From: Antarcticimicrobium sp040365005 | GTDB taxonomy: Bacteria > Pseudomonadota > Alphaproteobacteria > Rhodobacterales > Rhodobacteraceae | DNA length: 64,000 nucleotides | NCBI RefSeq assembly: GCF_040365005.1 | Contig: NZ_BAABWV010000008.1 | Coordinates: 1 to 64,000, forward strand | Direction of reading: 5' to 3' | Shown: positions 9,478 to 17,432 of the stretch, one piece after another | Layout: every line of letters starts with the position of its first letter | How positions within the stretch are numbered: position 1 is the stretch's first letter | Notes under the pieces: model-generated | The model's database searches: none | What the model was told of the DNA's origin: nothing | Seen by the model: only the letters and a program-made list of their open reading frames with translations | Position numbers and translations under genes: made by a program

Positions 9478-11693
9478 TGCAGGGCCGCCGTATCCGCGTG
9501 CGCGGGCAGGTGCAGGGGGTGGGCTTCCGCCCCTTCGTCTGGCAGTTGGCGCGGCGCTTCGGGTTGCGCGGCGCCGTGCTCAACGATCCCGAGGGGGTGC
9601 TGATCCTTGCCGCCGGCGCCGGGCTGGATGCCTTCGAGGCCGCGCTTTACGCCGAGGCACCGCCGCTGGCGCGGGTCGACGCGGTGGAAAGCGTCGCGGA
9701 GGACCTCCCCGAGGCCAGGGATTTCACCATCGCCGCCTCGCAGGGGGCAGGGGCCGAAACCCGGATCACCCCCGATGCCGCCACCTGTTCCGACTGCCTG
9801 TCCGAGGTGCGTGATCCGACCGACCGGCGCCATAGCTATGCCTTCGCCAACTGCACCCATTGCGGCCCGCGCTTCACCATCCTGCACCGGCTGCCCTATG
9901 ACCGGGCGCAGACCACCATGGCCCCGTTCACGCTCTGCCCCGAATGTGCCGCAGAATACGCCGACCCGGCGGACCGGCGCTTTCACGCCCAGCCTGTCGC
10001 CTGCCCGGCCTGTGGCCCGCGCCTTTGGATCGAACCCTGCGCCGGAACCGATCCGATATCGCAGGCCGCCGACCGGCTGCGGGCGGGCGAGGTGCTGGCG
10101 ATCAAGGGGCTGGGCGGCTTTCACCTGGCCTGCGACGCCCGCAACGCGGTGGCCGTCGCCCTGCTGCGCGACCGCAAGCACCGCCCGGCCAAGCCCTTCG
10201 CCCTGATGGGAACGCTGCCGATGATCCGCGCCCATGCGGCACTCTCGGCGGAGGAGGCCGCGCTGTTGCAGGACCCCGCCGCCCCGATCACCCTGCTCGC
10301 CAAGGCCGGCACACCGCTGCCAGAGGGGATCGCGCCGGGGCAGGGGACGCTGGGCTGGATGCTGCCCGGCACACCGCTGCATCACCTGCTGCTCGATGCC
10401 TTTGGTGGGCCGCTGGTGATGACCTCCGGCAACCTCTCAGGGGAACCGCAGGTGATCGGCAACGACGAGGCGCGCGAAAAGCTGGCCGGGTTTGCCGATG
10501 CCTTTCTCATGCACGACCGCGAGATCGCCCGCCGGCTCGATGACAGCGTGGAACGGATCACCCCGGCCGGGCCGATGGTGCTGCGCCGGGCGCGCGGGCG
10601 GGTGCCGGGCACGCTGCCCTTGCCGCCGGGGTTCGAAGGGGCGCCGCAGGTGGTCGCCTATGGCGGTCAGATGAAATCGGCGCTCTGCCTGATCAAGACC
10701 GGGCAGGCGCTGCTGGGCCATCATCTCGGCGATCTCGACGGCGCGCTGACCTATGACGCCTTTCTCCAGGCGGACGCGGATTATGCCGACCTCTTCGATC
10801 ACCGGCCCGACCTGGTGGCCTGCGATCTGCACCCGGATTTCCGCGCCACCCGCCACGCCCGGTCCAGGGGGCTGCCGGTGGTCGAGGTTCAGCATCACCA
10901 TGCGCATCTGGCCGCCTGCCTGGCCGAGAACGGCTGGCCGCTGACCGGCGGCAAGGTGGCCGGGATCGTGCTCGACGGGCTGGGGCTGGGTCCCGACGGC
11001 ACCGTCTGGGGCGGCGAACTGCTGCTGGGCGATTACCGCGACTACGACCGGCGGGCATGGCTGAAGCCCGCGCCGCTGATCGGCGGTGACCGCGCCCAGT
11101 CCGAGCCGTGGCGCAATGCACTGGTGCGGCTGGATGCGGCGGGGCTGTCCGATTGGGCCGATACGCTGTTTGCCGACAAGCCGCTGACGCTGGCGCGGCA
11201 GGCGGCGGCGCGGGGGATCAACGCACCGCTCTCCTCCAGCGCCGGGCGGCTGTTCGACGCGGTGGCGGCCCTGCTGGACCTCTGCCCCGAGGGCCAGAGT
11301 TACGAGGGCGAGGCGGCGATGCGGCTGGAGGCGCTGGCCGAAGACGGTGCCGCGCCGTTTGACTTCGGCGGCGAGGGCGCCGAGATCGACCCGGCGCCGG
11401 TATTCCGGTCGATCCGGGCGGCGCTGGAACAGGGCCAATCCGCCGGCCGGATTTCCCACGCCTTTCATGCCGGGCTCGCCCGCGCTTTCGCCACCAAGGC
11501 ACGCGCGCAGGTCGAGGGGGGCGAGGCCGCAGCGGTGGCGCTGTCGGGGGGCTGTTTCCAGAACGCGCGGCTGCTGTCGGAGACCTTGGATCAGCTCACC
11601 GGGCTCCCCGTCCTGATCCAGACCAGAACCCCCGCCAACGACGGCGGGCTGGCGCTGGGGCAGGCGGTGATCGCTGCGGCGCAGCGTCTCTGA
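9477..11693 (+). CDS. hypF: Carbamoyltransferase HypF, hydrogenase maturation
   Basis: 738 residues with all domains in order: N-terminal acylphosphatase (VRGQVQGVGFRPFVW), two CxxC-x18-CxxC zinc fingers (CSDC...CTHC and CPEC...CPAC), a YrdC-like ATP-binding domain, and a C-terminal Kae1-like domain with the HHHAH metal site. HypF activates carbamoyl phosphate and passes the carbamoyl group to the HypE C-terminal cysteine, the source of the CN ligands. The ATG at 9477 is preferred over a TTG one codon upstream. Here it lies between hupV and hupS, as in R. capsulatus. Confidence 0.95.
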   Translation: MQGRRIRVRGQVQGVGFRPFVWQLARRFGLRGAVLNDPEGVLILAAGAGLDAFEAALYAEAPPLARVDAVESVAEDLPEARDFTIAASQGAGAETRITPDAATCSDCLSEVRDPTDRRHSYAFANCTHCGPRFTILHRLPYDRAQTTMAPFTLCPECAAEYADPADRRFHAQPVACPACGPRLWIEPCAGTDPISQAADRLRAGEVLAIKGLGGFHLACDARNAVAVALLRDRKHRPAKPFALMGTLPMIRAHAALSAEEAALLQDPAAPITLLAKAGTPLPEGIAPGQGTLGWMLPGTPLHHLLLDAFGGPLVMTSGNLSGEPQVIGNDEAREKLAGFADAFLMHDREIARRLDDSVERITPAGPMVLRRARGRVPGTLPLPPGFEGAPQVVAYGGQMKSALCLIKTGQALLGHHLGDLDGALTYDAFLQADADYADLFDHRPDLVACDLHPDFRATRHARSRGLPVVEVQHHHAHLAACLAENGWPLTGGKVAGIVLDGLGLGPDGTVWGGELLLGDYRDYDRRAWLKPAPLIGGDRAQSEPWRNALVRLDAAGLSDWADTLFADKPLTLARQAAARGINAPLSSSAGRLFDAVAALLDLCPEGQSYEGEAAMRLEALAEDGAAPFDFGGEGAEIDPAPVFRSIRAALEQGQSAGRISHAFHAGLARAFATKARAQVEGGEAAAVALSGGCFQNARLLSETLDQLTGLPVLIQTRTPANDGGLALGQAVIAAAQRL

Positions 11694-11927
11694 CGGGCGG
11701 TAAGGCGCTTACCGGTTCTGCGGATGGGCGGTTACTCGGTCACCGCCGAAATCCGGCGAAAAATCACCAATGCACTGAGATATAACGCGAAAACAGGTTT
11801 TCCCCTGTTTCCGTTTTCTCCTGTTTCCGCCTCTCCGCAGGGGGATGATGGGCGATGAGGCATTGTATGCCACTGCATTCGCACATCGGGGCCGGGCGAA
11901 CCGGTCCGTCAACGGGAGGGACGCGCG
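11694..11927 (+). promoter_or_regulatory. hupSLC upstream control region
   Basis: 234 nt between hypF and hupS, visibly richer in A/T than the genes. It holds an inverted repeat AAACAGG (11791-11797) / CCTGTTT (11804-11810) and a 10-bp direct repeat CCTGTTTCCG at 11804-11813 and 11820-11829. A possible -10-like TATAAC lies at 11781-11786. In R. capsulatus hupS is driven by sigma-70 RNA polymerase with HupR and IHF. I see no exact TTG-N5-CAA HupR site; TTG-N5-CAC at 11863-11873 is a near match only. Confidence 0.5.
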
Positions 11928-13028
11928 TTGAGCAACACATCCGCTCAGATCGAGACATTCTATGACGTGATGCGCCGCCAGGGGATCACCCGGCGCAGCT
12001 TCATGAAATACTGTTCGCTGACAGCCGCCGCACTGGGGTTGTCCCCGGCCATGGTGCCGAAAATCGCCCACGCGATGGAGACCAAGCCGCGCACGCCGGT
12101 GATCTGGGTGCACGGGCTGGAATGCACCTGCTGTTCTGAAAGCTTCATCCGCTCGGCACATCCGCTGGCCAAGGACGTGGTCCTGTCGATGATCAGCCTC
12201 GATTACGACGACACACTGATGGCCGCCGCCGGGCACCAGGCCGAGGCGGCGTTGCAGGACACCATCGAAAAGTACAAGGGCAACTACATCCTCGCCGTCG
12301 AGGGCAACCCGCCCCTGAACGAGGATGGCATGTACTGCATCATCGGCGGCAAGCCCTTCGTCGATCAGCTACGCCACGCCGCCGAGCACGCCAAGGCGGT
12401 CATCAGCTGGGGCGCCTGCGCCTCCTACGGCTGCGTTCAGGCGGCCAAGCCGAACCCGACCCGCGCCACCCCGGTGCACAAGGTCATCACCGACAAGCCG
12501 ATCATCAAGGTGCCGGGCTGCCCGCCCATCGCCGAGGTGATGACCGGGGTGATCACCTACATGCTGACCTTCGACCGCCTGCCCGAGCTTGACCGCCAGG
12601 GCCGCCCGGCGATGTTCTACGGCCAGCGCATCCACGACAAGTGCTATCGCCGGCCGCATTTCGACGCCGGCCAGTTCGTCGAGGCCTGGGACGACGAGAA
12701 CGCGCGCAAGGGCTATTGCCTCTACAAGATGGGCTGCAAGGGGCCGACCACCTACAACGCCTGCTCCACCGTGCGCTGGAACGAGGGCACCTCGTTCCCG
12801 ATCCAGTCGGGCCATGGCTGCATCGGCTGTTCCGAAGACGGCTTCTGGGACCAGGGCAGCTTCTATGACCGTGTCACCGACCTGACCCAGTTCGGGGTCG
12901 AGGCCAACGCCGACAAGATCGGCATGGCCGCCGCCGGCGTCGTCGGCGCCGGGGTCGCGGCCCATGCCGCGGTCTCCGCCCTCAAGGCGGCACAACGCAA
13001 GACTCAATCTCAGAAAGAAGGGGCGTAA
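11928..13028 (+). CDS. hupS: Uptake [NiFe]-hydrogenase small subunit HupS, O2-tolerant type
   Basis: 366 residues. A Tat leader with TRRSFMK (21-27) and a cut after AHA (about 49) send the folded dimer to the periplasmic face; a hydrophobic C-terminal helix (about residues 326-350) anchors it. The proximal-cluster cysteines are C66, C68, C69, C164, C169 and C198. Their spacing equals that of E. coli Hyd-1 (17, 19, 20, 115, 120, 149), including the two extra ones that make the 4Fe-3S cluster of O2-tolerant enzymes. It starts with TTG after GGGAGGG (11914-11920); the next in-frame ATG would cut into the leader. Transfers electrons from HupL to HupC. Confidence 0.95.
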   Translation: MSNTSAQIETFYDVMRRQGITRRSFMKYCSLTAAALGLSPAMVPKIAHAMETKPRTPVIWVHGLECTCCSESFIRSAHPLAKDVVLSMISLDYDDTLMAAAGHQAEAALQDTIEKYKGNYILAVEGNPPLNEDGMYCIIGGKPFVDQLRHAAEHAKAVISWGACASYGCVQAAKPNPTRATPVHKVITDKPIIKVPGCPPIAEVMTGVITYMLTFDRLPELDRQGRPAMFYGQRIHDKCYRRPHFDAGQFVEAWDDENARKGYCLYKMGCKGPTTYNACSTVRWNEGTSFPIQSGHGCIGCSEDGFWDQGSFYDRVTDLTQFGVEANADKIGMAAAGVVGAGVAAHAAVSALKAAQRKTQSQKEGA

Positions 13029-13031
13029 ACC

Positions 13032-14822
13032 ATGACGACCACTCCGAACGGTTTCGACCTCGACAACACCGGTCGCCGCATCGTCGTCGACCCGGTCACC
13101 CGGATCGAAGGGCACATGCGCTGCGAGGTGAACGTCGACGACGACGGTGTCATCCGCAACGCCGTCAGCACCGGCACCATGTGGCGCGGGCTCGAGGTGA
13201 TCCTCAAGGGTCGCGATCCGCGCGATGCCTGGGCCTTTACCGAGCGGATCTGCGGGGTCTGCACCGGCACCCACGCCCTGACCAGCGTCCGCGCGGTCGA
13301 GGATGCGCTTGGCATCACCATCCCGGATAATGCCAACTCGATCCGCAACATGATGCAGCTCAACCTGCAGATCCACGACCACATCGTGCATTTTTACCAT
13401 CTGCATGCGCTGGACTGGGTGAACCCGGTGAACGCCCTCAGGGCCGATCCGAAGGCCACGTCCGAGCTGCAGCAGGCGGTTTCTCCGTCGCATCCCCTGT
13501 CCTCCCCAGGATACTTCCGCGACGTGCAGAACCGCCTGAAGAAATTCGTCGAGAGCGGCCAACTCGGCCTGTTCAAGAACGGCTATTGGGACAACCCGGC
13601 CTATCTCCTGCCGCCCGAGGCCGATCTCATGGCCACCACCCACTATCTCGAGGCGCTGGACCTGCAAAAGGAGGTCGTCAAGATCCACACGATCTTCGGC
13701 GGCAAGAACCCGCACCCCAACTGGCTGGTGGGCGGCGTTCCCTGTCCGATCAACGTGCATTCCACCGGGGCGGTGGGCGCGATCAACATGGAACGGCTGA
13801 ACATGGTCAGCTCGATCATCGACAAGTGCATCGCGTTCAACAAGAACGTCTATGTGCCCGACATCAAGGCCATCGGCGGGTTCTACAAGAACTGGCTCTA
13901 CGGTGGCGGGTTGTCGTCCCGCTCCTGCCTCGCCTATGGCGACATCCCCGAGAACGCGAACGATTTCTCGCCCGATCAGCTGCACCTGCCGCGCGGCGCG
14001 ATCATCAACGGCGACCTGTCTCAGGTGCACGATGTCGACCCGCGCGACCCCGAGCAGGTAAAGGAATTCGTCGATCACAGCTGGTACACCTACGGCGAGG
14101 CCGGCAAGGGGCTGCACCCTTGGGACGGCATCACCGATCCCAACTACGAGCTGGGGCCGAACGCCAAGGGCACCCGCACCAACATCGAGGAACTGGACGA
14201 GGCCGCCAAGTATTCCTGGATCAAGGCGCCGCGCTGGAAAGGCCACGCGATGGAGGTCGGCCCGCTGGCTCGCTACGTCGTCGGCTATGCCAAGGGGCAC
14301 GAGCAGATCAAGTCGCAGGTCGACGGGCTTCTGCGCGACATGGACCTGCCGTTCGAGGCGCTGTTCTCGACCCTCGGCCGCACTGCCGCCCGCGCGCTCG
14401 AAAGCCAGTATTGCGGCGAGCTGCAGAAACATTTCTTCGACAAGCTGGTCGCCAATATCAAGAACGGCGACGAAAGCACCGCTAACATCGAGAAATGGGA
14501 TCCCTCTTCCTGGCCGAAAGAGGCCAAGGGCGTCGGCATGACCGAGGCACCGCGCGGGGCGCTGGGCCACTGGATCCGGATCAAGGACGGGCGCATCGAG
14601 AACTATCAATGCGTCGTGCCCACCACCTGGAACGGCAGCCCGCGCGACACCGAGGGCAATATCGGCGCCTTCGAGGCCAGCCTGATGAACACCCCGATGG
14701 AGCGCCCCGAGGAGCCGGTCGAGATCCTGCGCACCCTGCACAGCTTCGATCCCTGCCTGGCCTGCTCGACCCATGTCATGTCGCCCGACGGCGACGAACT
14801 CACCGAGGTCAAGGTGCGCTGA
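13032..14822 (+). CDS. hupL: Uptake [NiFe]-hydrogenase large subunit HupL
   Basis: 596 residues. NiFe ligands are C74/C77 (RICGVC) and C575/C578 (DPCLAC). After His581 there is a 15-residue tail starting VMSPDG, which HupD removes once nickel is in place. RIEGHMR near the N-terminus is the family signature. Catalyses H2 to 2H+ plus 2e- with HupS in the periplasm. It follows hupS by 3 nt. Confidence 0.96.
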   Translation: MTTTPNGFDLDNTGRRIVVDPVTRIEGHMRCEVNVDDDGVIRNAVSTGTMWRGLEVILKGRDPRDAWAFTERICGVCTGTHALTSVRAVEDALGITIPDNANSIRNMMQLNLQIHDHIVHFYHLHALDWVNPVNALRADPKATSELQQAVSPSHPLSSPGYFRDVQNRLKKFVESGQLGLFKNGYWDNPAYLLPPEADLMATTHYLEALDLQKEVVKIHTIFGGKNPHPNWLVGGVPCPINVHSTGAVGAINMERLNMVSSIIDKCIAFNKNVYVPDIKAIGGFYKNWLYGGGLSSRSCLAYGDIPENANDFSPDQLHLPRGAIINGDLSQVHDVDPRDPEQVKEFVDHSWYTYGEAGKGLHPWDGITDPNYELGPNAKGTRTNIEELDEAAKYSWIKAPRWKGHAMEVGPLARYVVGYAKGHEQIKSQVDGLLRDMDLPFEALFSTLGRTAARALESQYCGELQKHFFDKLVANIKNGDESTANIEKWDPSSWPKEAKGVGMTEAPRGALGHWIRIKDGRIENYQCVVPTTWNGSPRDTEGNIGAFEASLMNTPMERPEEPVEILRTLHSFDPCLACSTHVMSPDGDELTEVKVR

Positions 14823-14842
14823 GACGCAAAAGGAGACACACC

Positions 14843-15049
14843 ATGAAAACCACCGCGAAACTCGCTGTCGCAACCGCTCTTCTTGCCGCATCCAGCCTGC
14901 CCGCGCTGGCCCATCCGGGCCACCCGGAACTGGCCGGCCCGGCAGGCCATGACGCGGCGCATGTGCTGATCGGGCTGGTCCTGTGCCTGGTGGTCGGGGC
15001 AGCCGTCGTCGCCCGCAACGCCTGGCGTTCAACCCGCAAGGAGGAATGA
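14843..15049 (+). CDS. Small His-containing membrane protein between hupL and hupC, unrecognised
   Basis: 68 residues. It has a clear signal peptide (1-23, ending LPALA), then a short His-containing segment (HPGHPELAGPAGHDAAH), one hydrophobic helix (about 41-57) and a basic tail (RNAWRSTRKEE). AAAAGGAG lies 9 nt upstream of the ATG; hupC starts 3 nt after its stop, so it is part of the hupSLC transcript. Four histidines would face the periplasm if the helix is N-out. I know of no gene at this place in the R. capsulatus cluster. It might bind metal, or help assemble or stabilise the HupSLC complex; this is conjecture. Confidence 0.8.
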   Translation: MKTTAKLAVATALLAASSLPALAHPGHPELAGPAGHDAAHVLIGLVLCLVVGAAVVARNAWRSTRKEE

Positions 15050-15052
15050 TCC

Positions 15053-15817
15053 ATGTCGGAGACCTCGCTTCCCACCCGCAAACCCGGGCGGCCGGCGCGG
15101 CTGACCGGTGACGCCACCTTCGACGATGTCGACACCGTCCGCCGCCAGACCTCGGTCTTCGTCTATGAATGGCCAGTGCGGCTGTGGCACTGGGTCAACG
15201 CGCTGGCGATCACGATCCTGGTGATCTCGGGATGGTTCATCGCCTCGCCGCCGCCCTCGATGCAGATCGCCGAGGCCACCCACCAGTTCGTCTTCGGCTA
15301 CATCCGCTTTGGCCATTTCGCCGCCGGCATGATCCTGACCGTCGGGTTCTTCGGCCGGATCTACTGGGCCATGGTCGGCAACCACCACGCGCGGCAGCTG
15401 TTCTATGTCCCGGTGTGGAAGGCGCGCTGGTGGAAAGAGGTGGTCATCGAGATGAAATGGTACCTCTTCCTCGAAAAGGAGCCCAAGAAATACGTCGGCC
15501 ACAACCCGCTGGCACAGATCGCCATGTTCTTCTTCATGACGCTGGGCACCACCTTCATGATCGTGACCGGATGGGCGCTCTATTCCGAGGGCGCCGGGCG
15601 CGGCAGCTTTGCCGATGGCGTCGCCGGCTGGGTGCTGACGCTGGTGGGCAATTCGCAGACGGTCCATTCGCTGCATCACTTCGGCATGTGGTTCATCGTG
15701 ATCTTCATGATCGTCCACATCTATGCCGCCATCCGCGAGGATATCATGTCGCGGCAATCCATGGTCTCGACCATGATCTCGGGCACCCGCAGCTTCAAGG
15801 ATGACCGCCCCGAATAG
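15053..15817 (+). CDS. hupC: Hydrogenase b-type cytochrome subunit HupC
   Basis: 254 residues with four membrane helices, the family pattern of the Ni/Fe-hydrogenase b-type cytochrome. Haem-ligand-type histidines occur in the first helix (VRLWHWVNAL) and the last (SLHHFGMWFIVIFMIVHIY). It takes electrons from HupS and reduces the quinone pool, and helps anchor the dimer. Good ribosome-binding site (AAGGAGGA). An intrinsic terminator follows within 30 nt. Confidence 0.94.
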   Translation: MSETSLPTRKPGRPARLTGDATFDDVDTVRRQTSVFVYEWPVRLWHWVNALAITILVISGWFIASPPPSMQIAEATHQFVFGYIRFGHFAAGMILTVGFFGRIYWAMVGNHHARQLFYVPVWKARWWKEVVIEMKWYLFLEKEPKKYVGHNPLAQIAMFFFMTLGTTFMIVTGWALYSEGAGRGSFADGVAGWVLTLVGNSQTVHSLHHFGMWFIVIFMIVHIYAAIREDIMSRQSMVSTMISGTRSFKDDRPE

Positions 15818-15841
15818 GCGCACCCGACAGACAGGCACGGC

Positions 15842-15866
15842 AAAAGGCGGGGCGACCCGCCTTTTT
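15842..15866 (+). terminator. Terminator after hupC
   Basis: An 8-bp stem (15844-15851 with 15856-15863), a GCGA loop and a T run separate the structural operon hupSL-orf-hupC from the accessory genes starting with hupD. Confidence 0.85.
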
Positions 15867-16095
15867 CTATGGGCGCGAACTTTCCGAAAGTTCATGAATC
15901 TGGAACCCTTCTTTCCGGGCCGCCCCCCGCCTGATGAGACCGGAAATGGTAAAAAAATACAGGAAAACAGTGCGTTGATTTGTATGTCACGGTATGCGGA
16001 AAATCCGCTGCCTTTGACGGATGCACATAATACAGTCGATGAACATGGAAAGCGAAAAGCTTCCATCCACTTTCGCAACTTGGGAGGAGCGCGGA
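15867..16095 (+). promoter_or_regulatory. hupD upstream region with palindromes
   Basis: About 230 nt, A/T-rich for this window, between the hupC terminator and hupD. A perfect dyad GAACTTT-CCG-AAAGTTC lies at 15877-15893; a TTCATGAA palindrome overlaps it (15891-15898); a GCGGA-AAA-TCCGC dyad lies at 15996-16008. The terminator before it implies an independent promoter for hupD onward. No convincing -35/-10 pair could be fixed by eye. Confidence 0.5.
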
Positions 16096-16713
16096 ATGGC
16101 AGGCATGACGGGCAAGGTGTTGGTCCTCGGCATCGGCAACGTCCTTTGGGCCGACGAGGGGTTTGGCGTCCGCTGTGTCGAACGCCTGGCCGAGACCCGG
16201 CAGTTCGGCGACGATGTGTGCCTTCTCGACGGCGGCACCCAGGGGCTCTACCTGCTGCCGTTCCTGGAAGAGGCCGACATCCTGATCGTCTTCGACGCGG
16301 TTGACTACGGCCTCGCCCCCGGCACCCTCAAGATCGTCGAAGGCGACGCGGTTCCCAGCTTCATGGGCGCCAAGAAGATGAGCCTGCACCAGACCGGGTT
16401 CCAGGACGTGATCGCCACCGCGCAACTGATGGGCTATTGCCCCGAAACCCTGCTGCTGATCGGCTGCCAACCCGAAGAGATCGAGGATTACGGCGGCGGC
16501 TTGCGCCCCATCGTGTCCGACCAGATCGACCCGGCCATCGCGGTCGCGCTTGACCGGCTGGCCGGATGGGGCATCGAGGCCCGCGCCGGACGCAGCGACG
16601 ACAGCCTGCTGGCCGACCCCTCAATCAAGCGTGGTGCCTACGAAGACGGGCGCCCCGCCGCGCATGAGGCCTGCCGGACCGGGGATGACCGCTTTTTCCC
16701 CGGCGAGGGCTGA
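16096..16713 (+). CDS. hupD: Hydrogenase maturation endopeptidase HupD
   Basis: 205 residues, HybD/HyaD family. It reads the nickel in immature HupL and removes the HupL C-terminal tail. The nickel-binding set is E21 (WADEGFG), D67 (FDAVDYG) and H98 (SLHQTG), each shifted by five from E. coli HybD E16/D62/H93. The start at 16096 follows GGGAGGA at 16082-16088; an ATG 25 codons upstream has no comparable site. First gene of a tight operon: hupF begins 3 nt after its stop. Confidence 0.93.
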   Translation: MAGMTGKVLVLGIGNVLWADEGFGVRCVERLAETRQFGDDVCLLDGGTQGLYLLPFLEEADILIVFDAVDYGLAPGTLKIVEGDAVPSFMGAKKMSLHQTGFQDVIATAQLMGYCPETLLLIGCQPEEIEDYGGGLRPIVSDQIDPAIAVALDRLAGWGIEARAGRSDDSLLADPSIKRGAYEDGRPAAHEACRTGDDRFFPGEG

Positions 16714-16716
16714 GCG

Positions 16717-17037
16717 ATGTGCGTCGGCATCCCGATGCAGATCCTCTCGGTCGACGGCATCGCCGCGCAGGCCGCCGACGGTCCCCGCCGCGAGGTGATC
16801 GACCTGTCGCTGACCGGGCCGTTGCAGCCGGGCACATGGGTCCTGACTTTTCTGGGCACCGCCCGCGAGGTGATCGACGCCGACGAGGCGCGCAAGATCG
16901 CCGCCGCGTTGGACGGGCTGCGCTCGCTGATGACCGGCGGCGACCTGGGCAACGCCTTTGCCGATCTCGATGCCACCCCACCCCGATTGCCGCCACACCT
17001 GCAGGCGGCGCTGGACAAAGGAGAGACGCGCGGATGA
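16717..17037 (+). CDS. hupF: HypC-family hydrogenase chaperone HupF
   Basis: 106 residues beginning MCVGIP, the invariant HypC-family start in which Cys2 coordinates the Fe(CN)2CO intermediate. It is the HupL-dedicated relative of HypC and, in rhizobia, protects HupL when O2 is present. Longer than HypC in this window by an acidic/Pro-containing C-terminal extension. ATGA overlap with hupG. Confidence 0.92.
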   Translation: MCVGIPMQILSVDGIAAQAADGPRREVIDLSLTGPLQPGTWVLTFLGTAREVIDADEARKIAAALDGLRSLMTGGDLGNAFADLDATPPRLPPHLQAALDKGETRG

Positions 17038-17420
17038 CACACCCATTGATCACCCGGTTGACCGAGGACATGCAGTGGCCGAACCTCGCCAGTGCCGCCG
17101 ATCTGGAGGGCTTTACCGGGGGCCCGGGATGGCACGTGGTCTTCGTGCCCGGCGATCCGGCCCGAAACCTCGAGACGGCGGATGTGGCGGTGATCCTGCC
17201 GGAGCTGAAAATGGCGTTCCAGGGCAAGTTCGATTGCGCCGTCGCCGATCCCGCCATCGAGGCGGTGCTGCGCGAGGACACCCGCGTCCTCAAGACACCA
17301 AGCCTGATCTTCTTTCATGACGGCGCCTTTGTGACCGGCATCCCGAAGGTGCGGGACTGGAGCGAATACATGACACGGATCACTCAGATCCTCGCACGCC
17401 CGCCCGTGGCGGCCGAATAG
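17034..17420 (+). CDS. hupG: Hydrogenase assembly protein HupG (HyaE/HoxO family)
   Basis: 128 residues, thioredoxin-like fold family without a redox CxxC. Proteins of this family act on the small subunit before Tat export. Recognised from the segment FVPGDPARNLETADVAVILPE and the end KVRDWSEYM, plus its place between hupF and hupH. Overlaps hupF by 4 nt. Confidence 0.85.
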   Translation: MTHPLITRLTEDMQWPNLASAADLEGFTGGPGWHVVFVPGDPARNLETADVAVILPELKMAFQGKFDCAVADPAIEAVLREDTRVLKTPSLIFFHDGAFVTGIPKVRDWSEYMTRITQILARPPVAAE

Positions 17421-17432
17421 GGAGATTGCCAG

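Noticed and set aside
11863..11873. HupR-like TTG-N5-CAC
   Set aside because: One base off the expected TTG-N5-CAA and close to the gene; recorded as a near match only.
11845..11885. Possible sigma-54 -24/-12 promoter upstream of hupS
   Set aside because: No GG-N10-GC pair with the right context was found, and HupR here lacks GAFTGA and the Walker B acids, so sigma-54 control is unlikely.
15970..16040. Sigma-70 promoter using TTGACG at 16014 before hupD
   Set aside because: The nearby ATAATA is only 7 bp away and no -10 hexamer lies 16-18 bp downstream.
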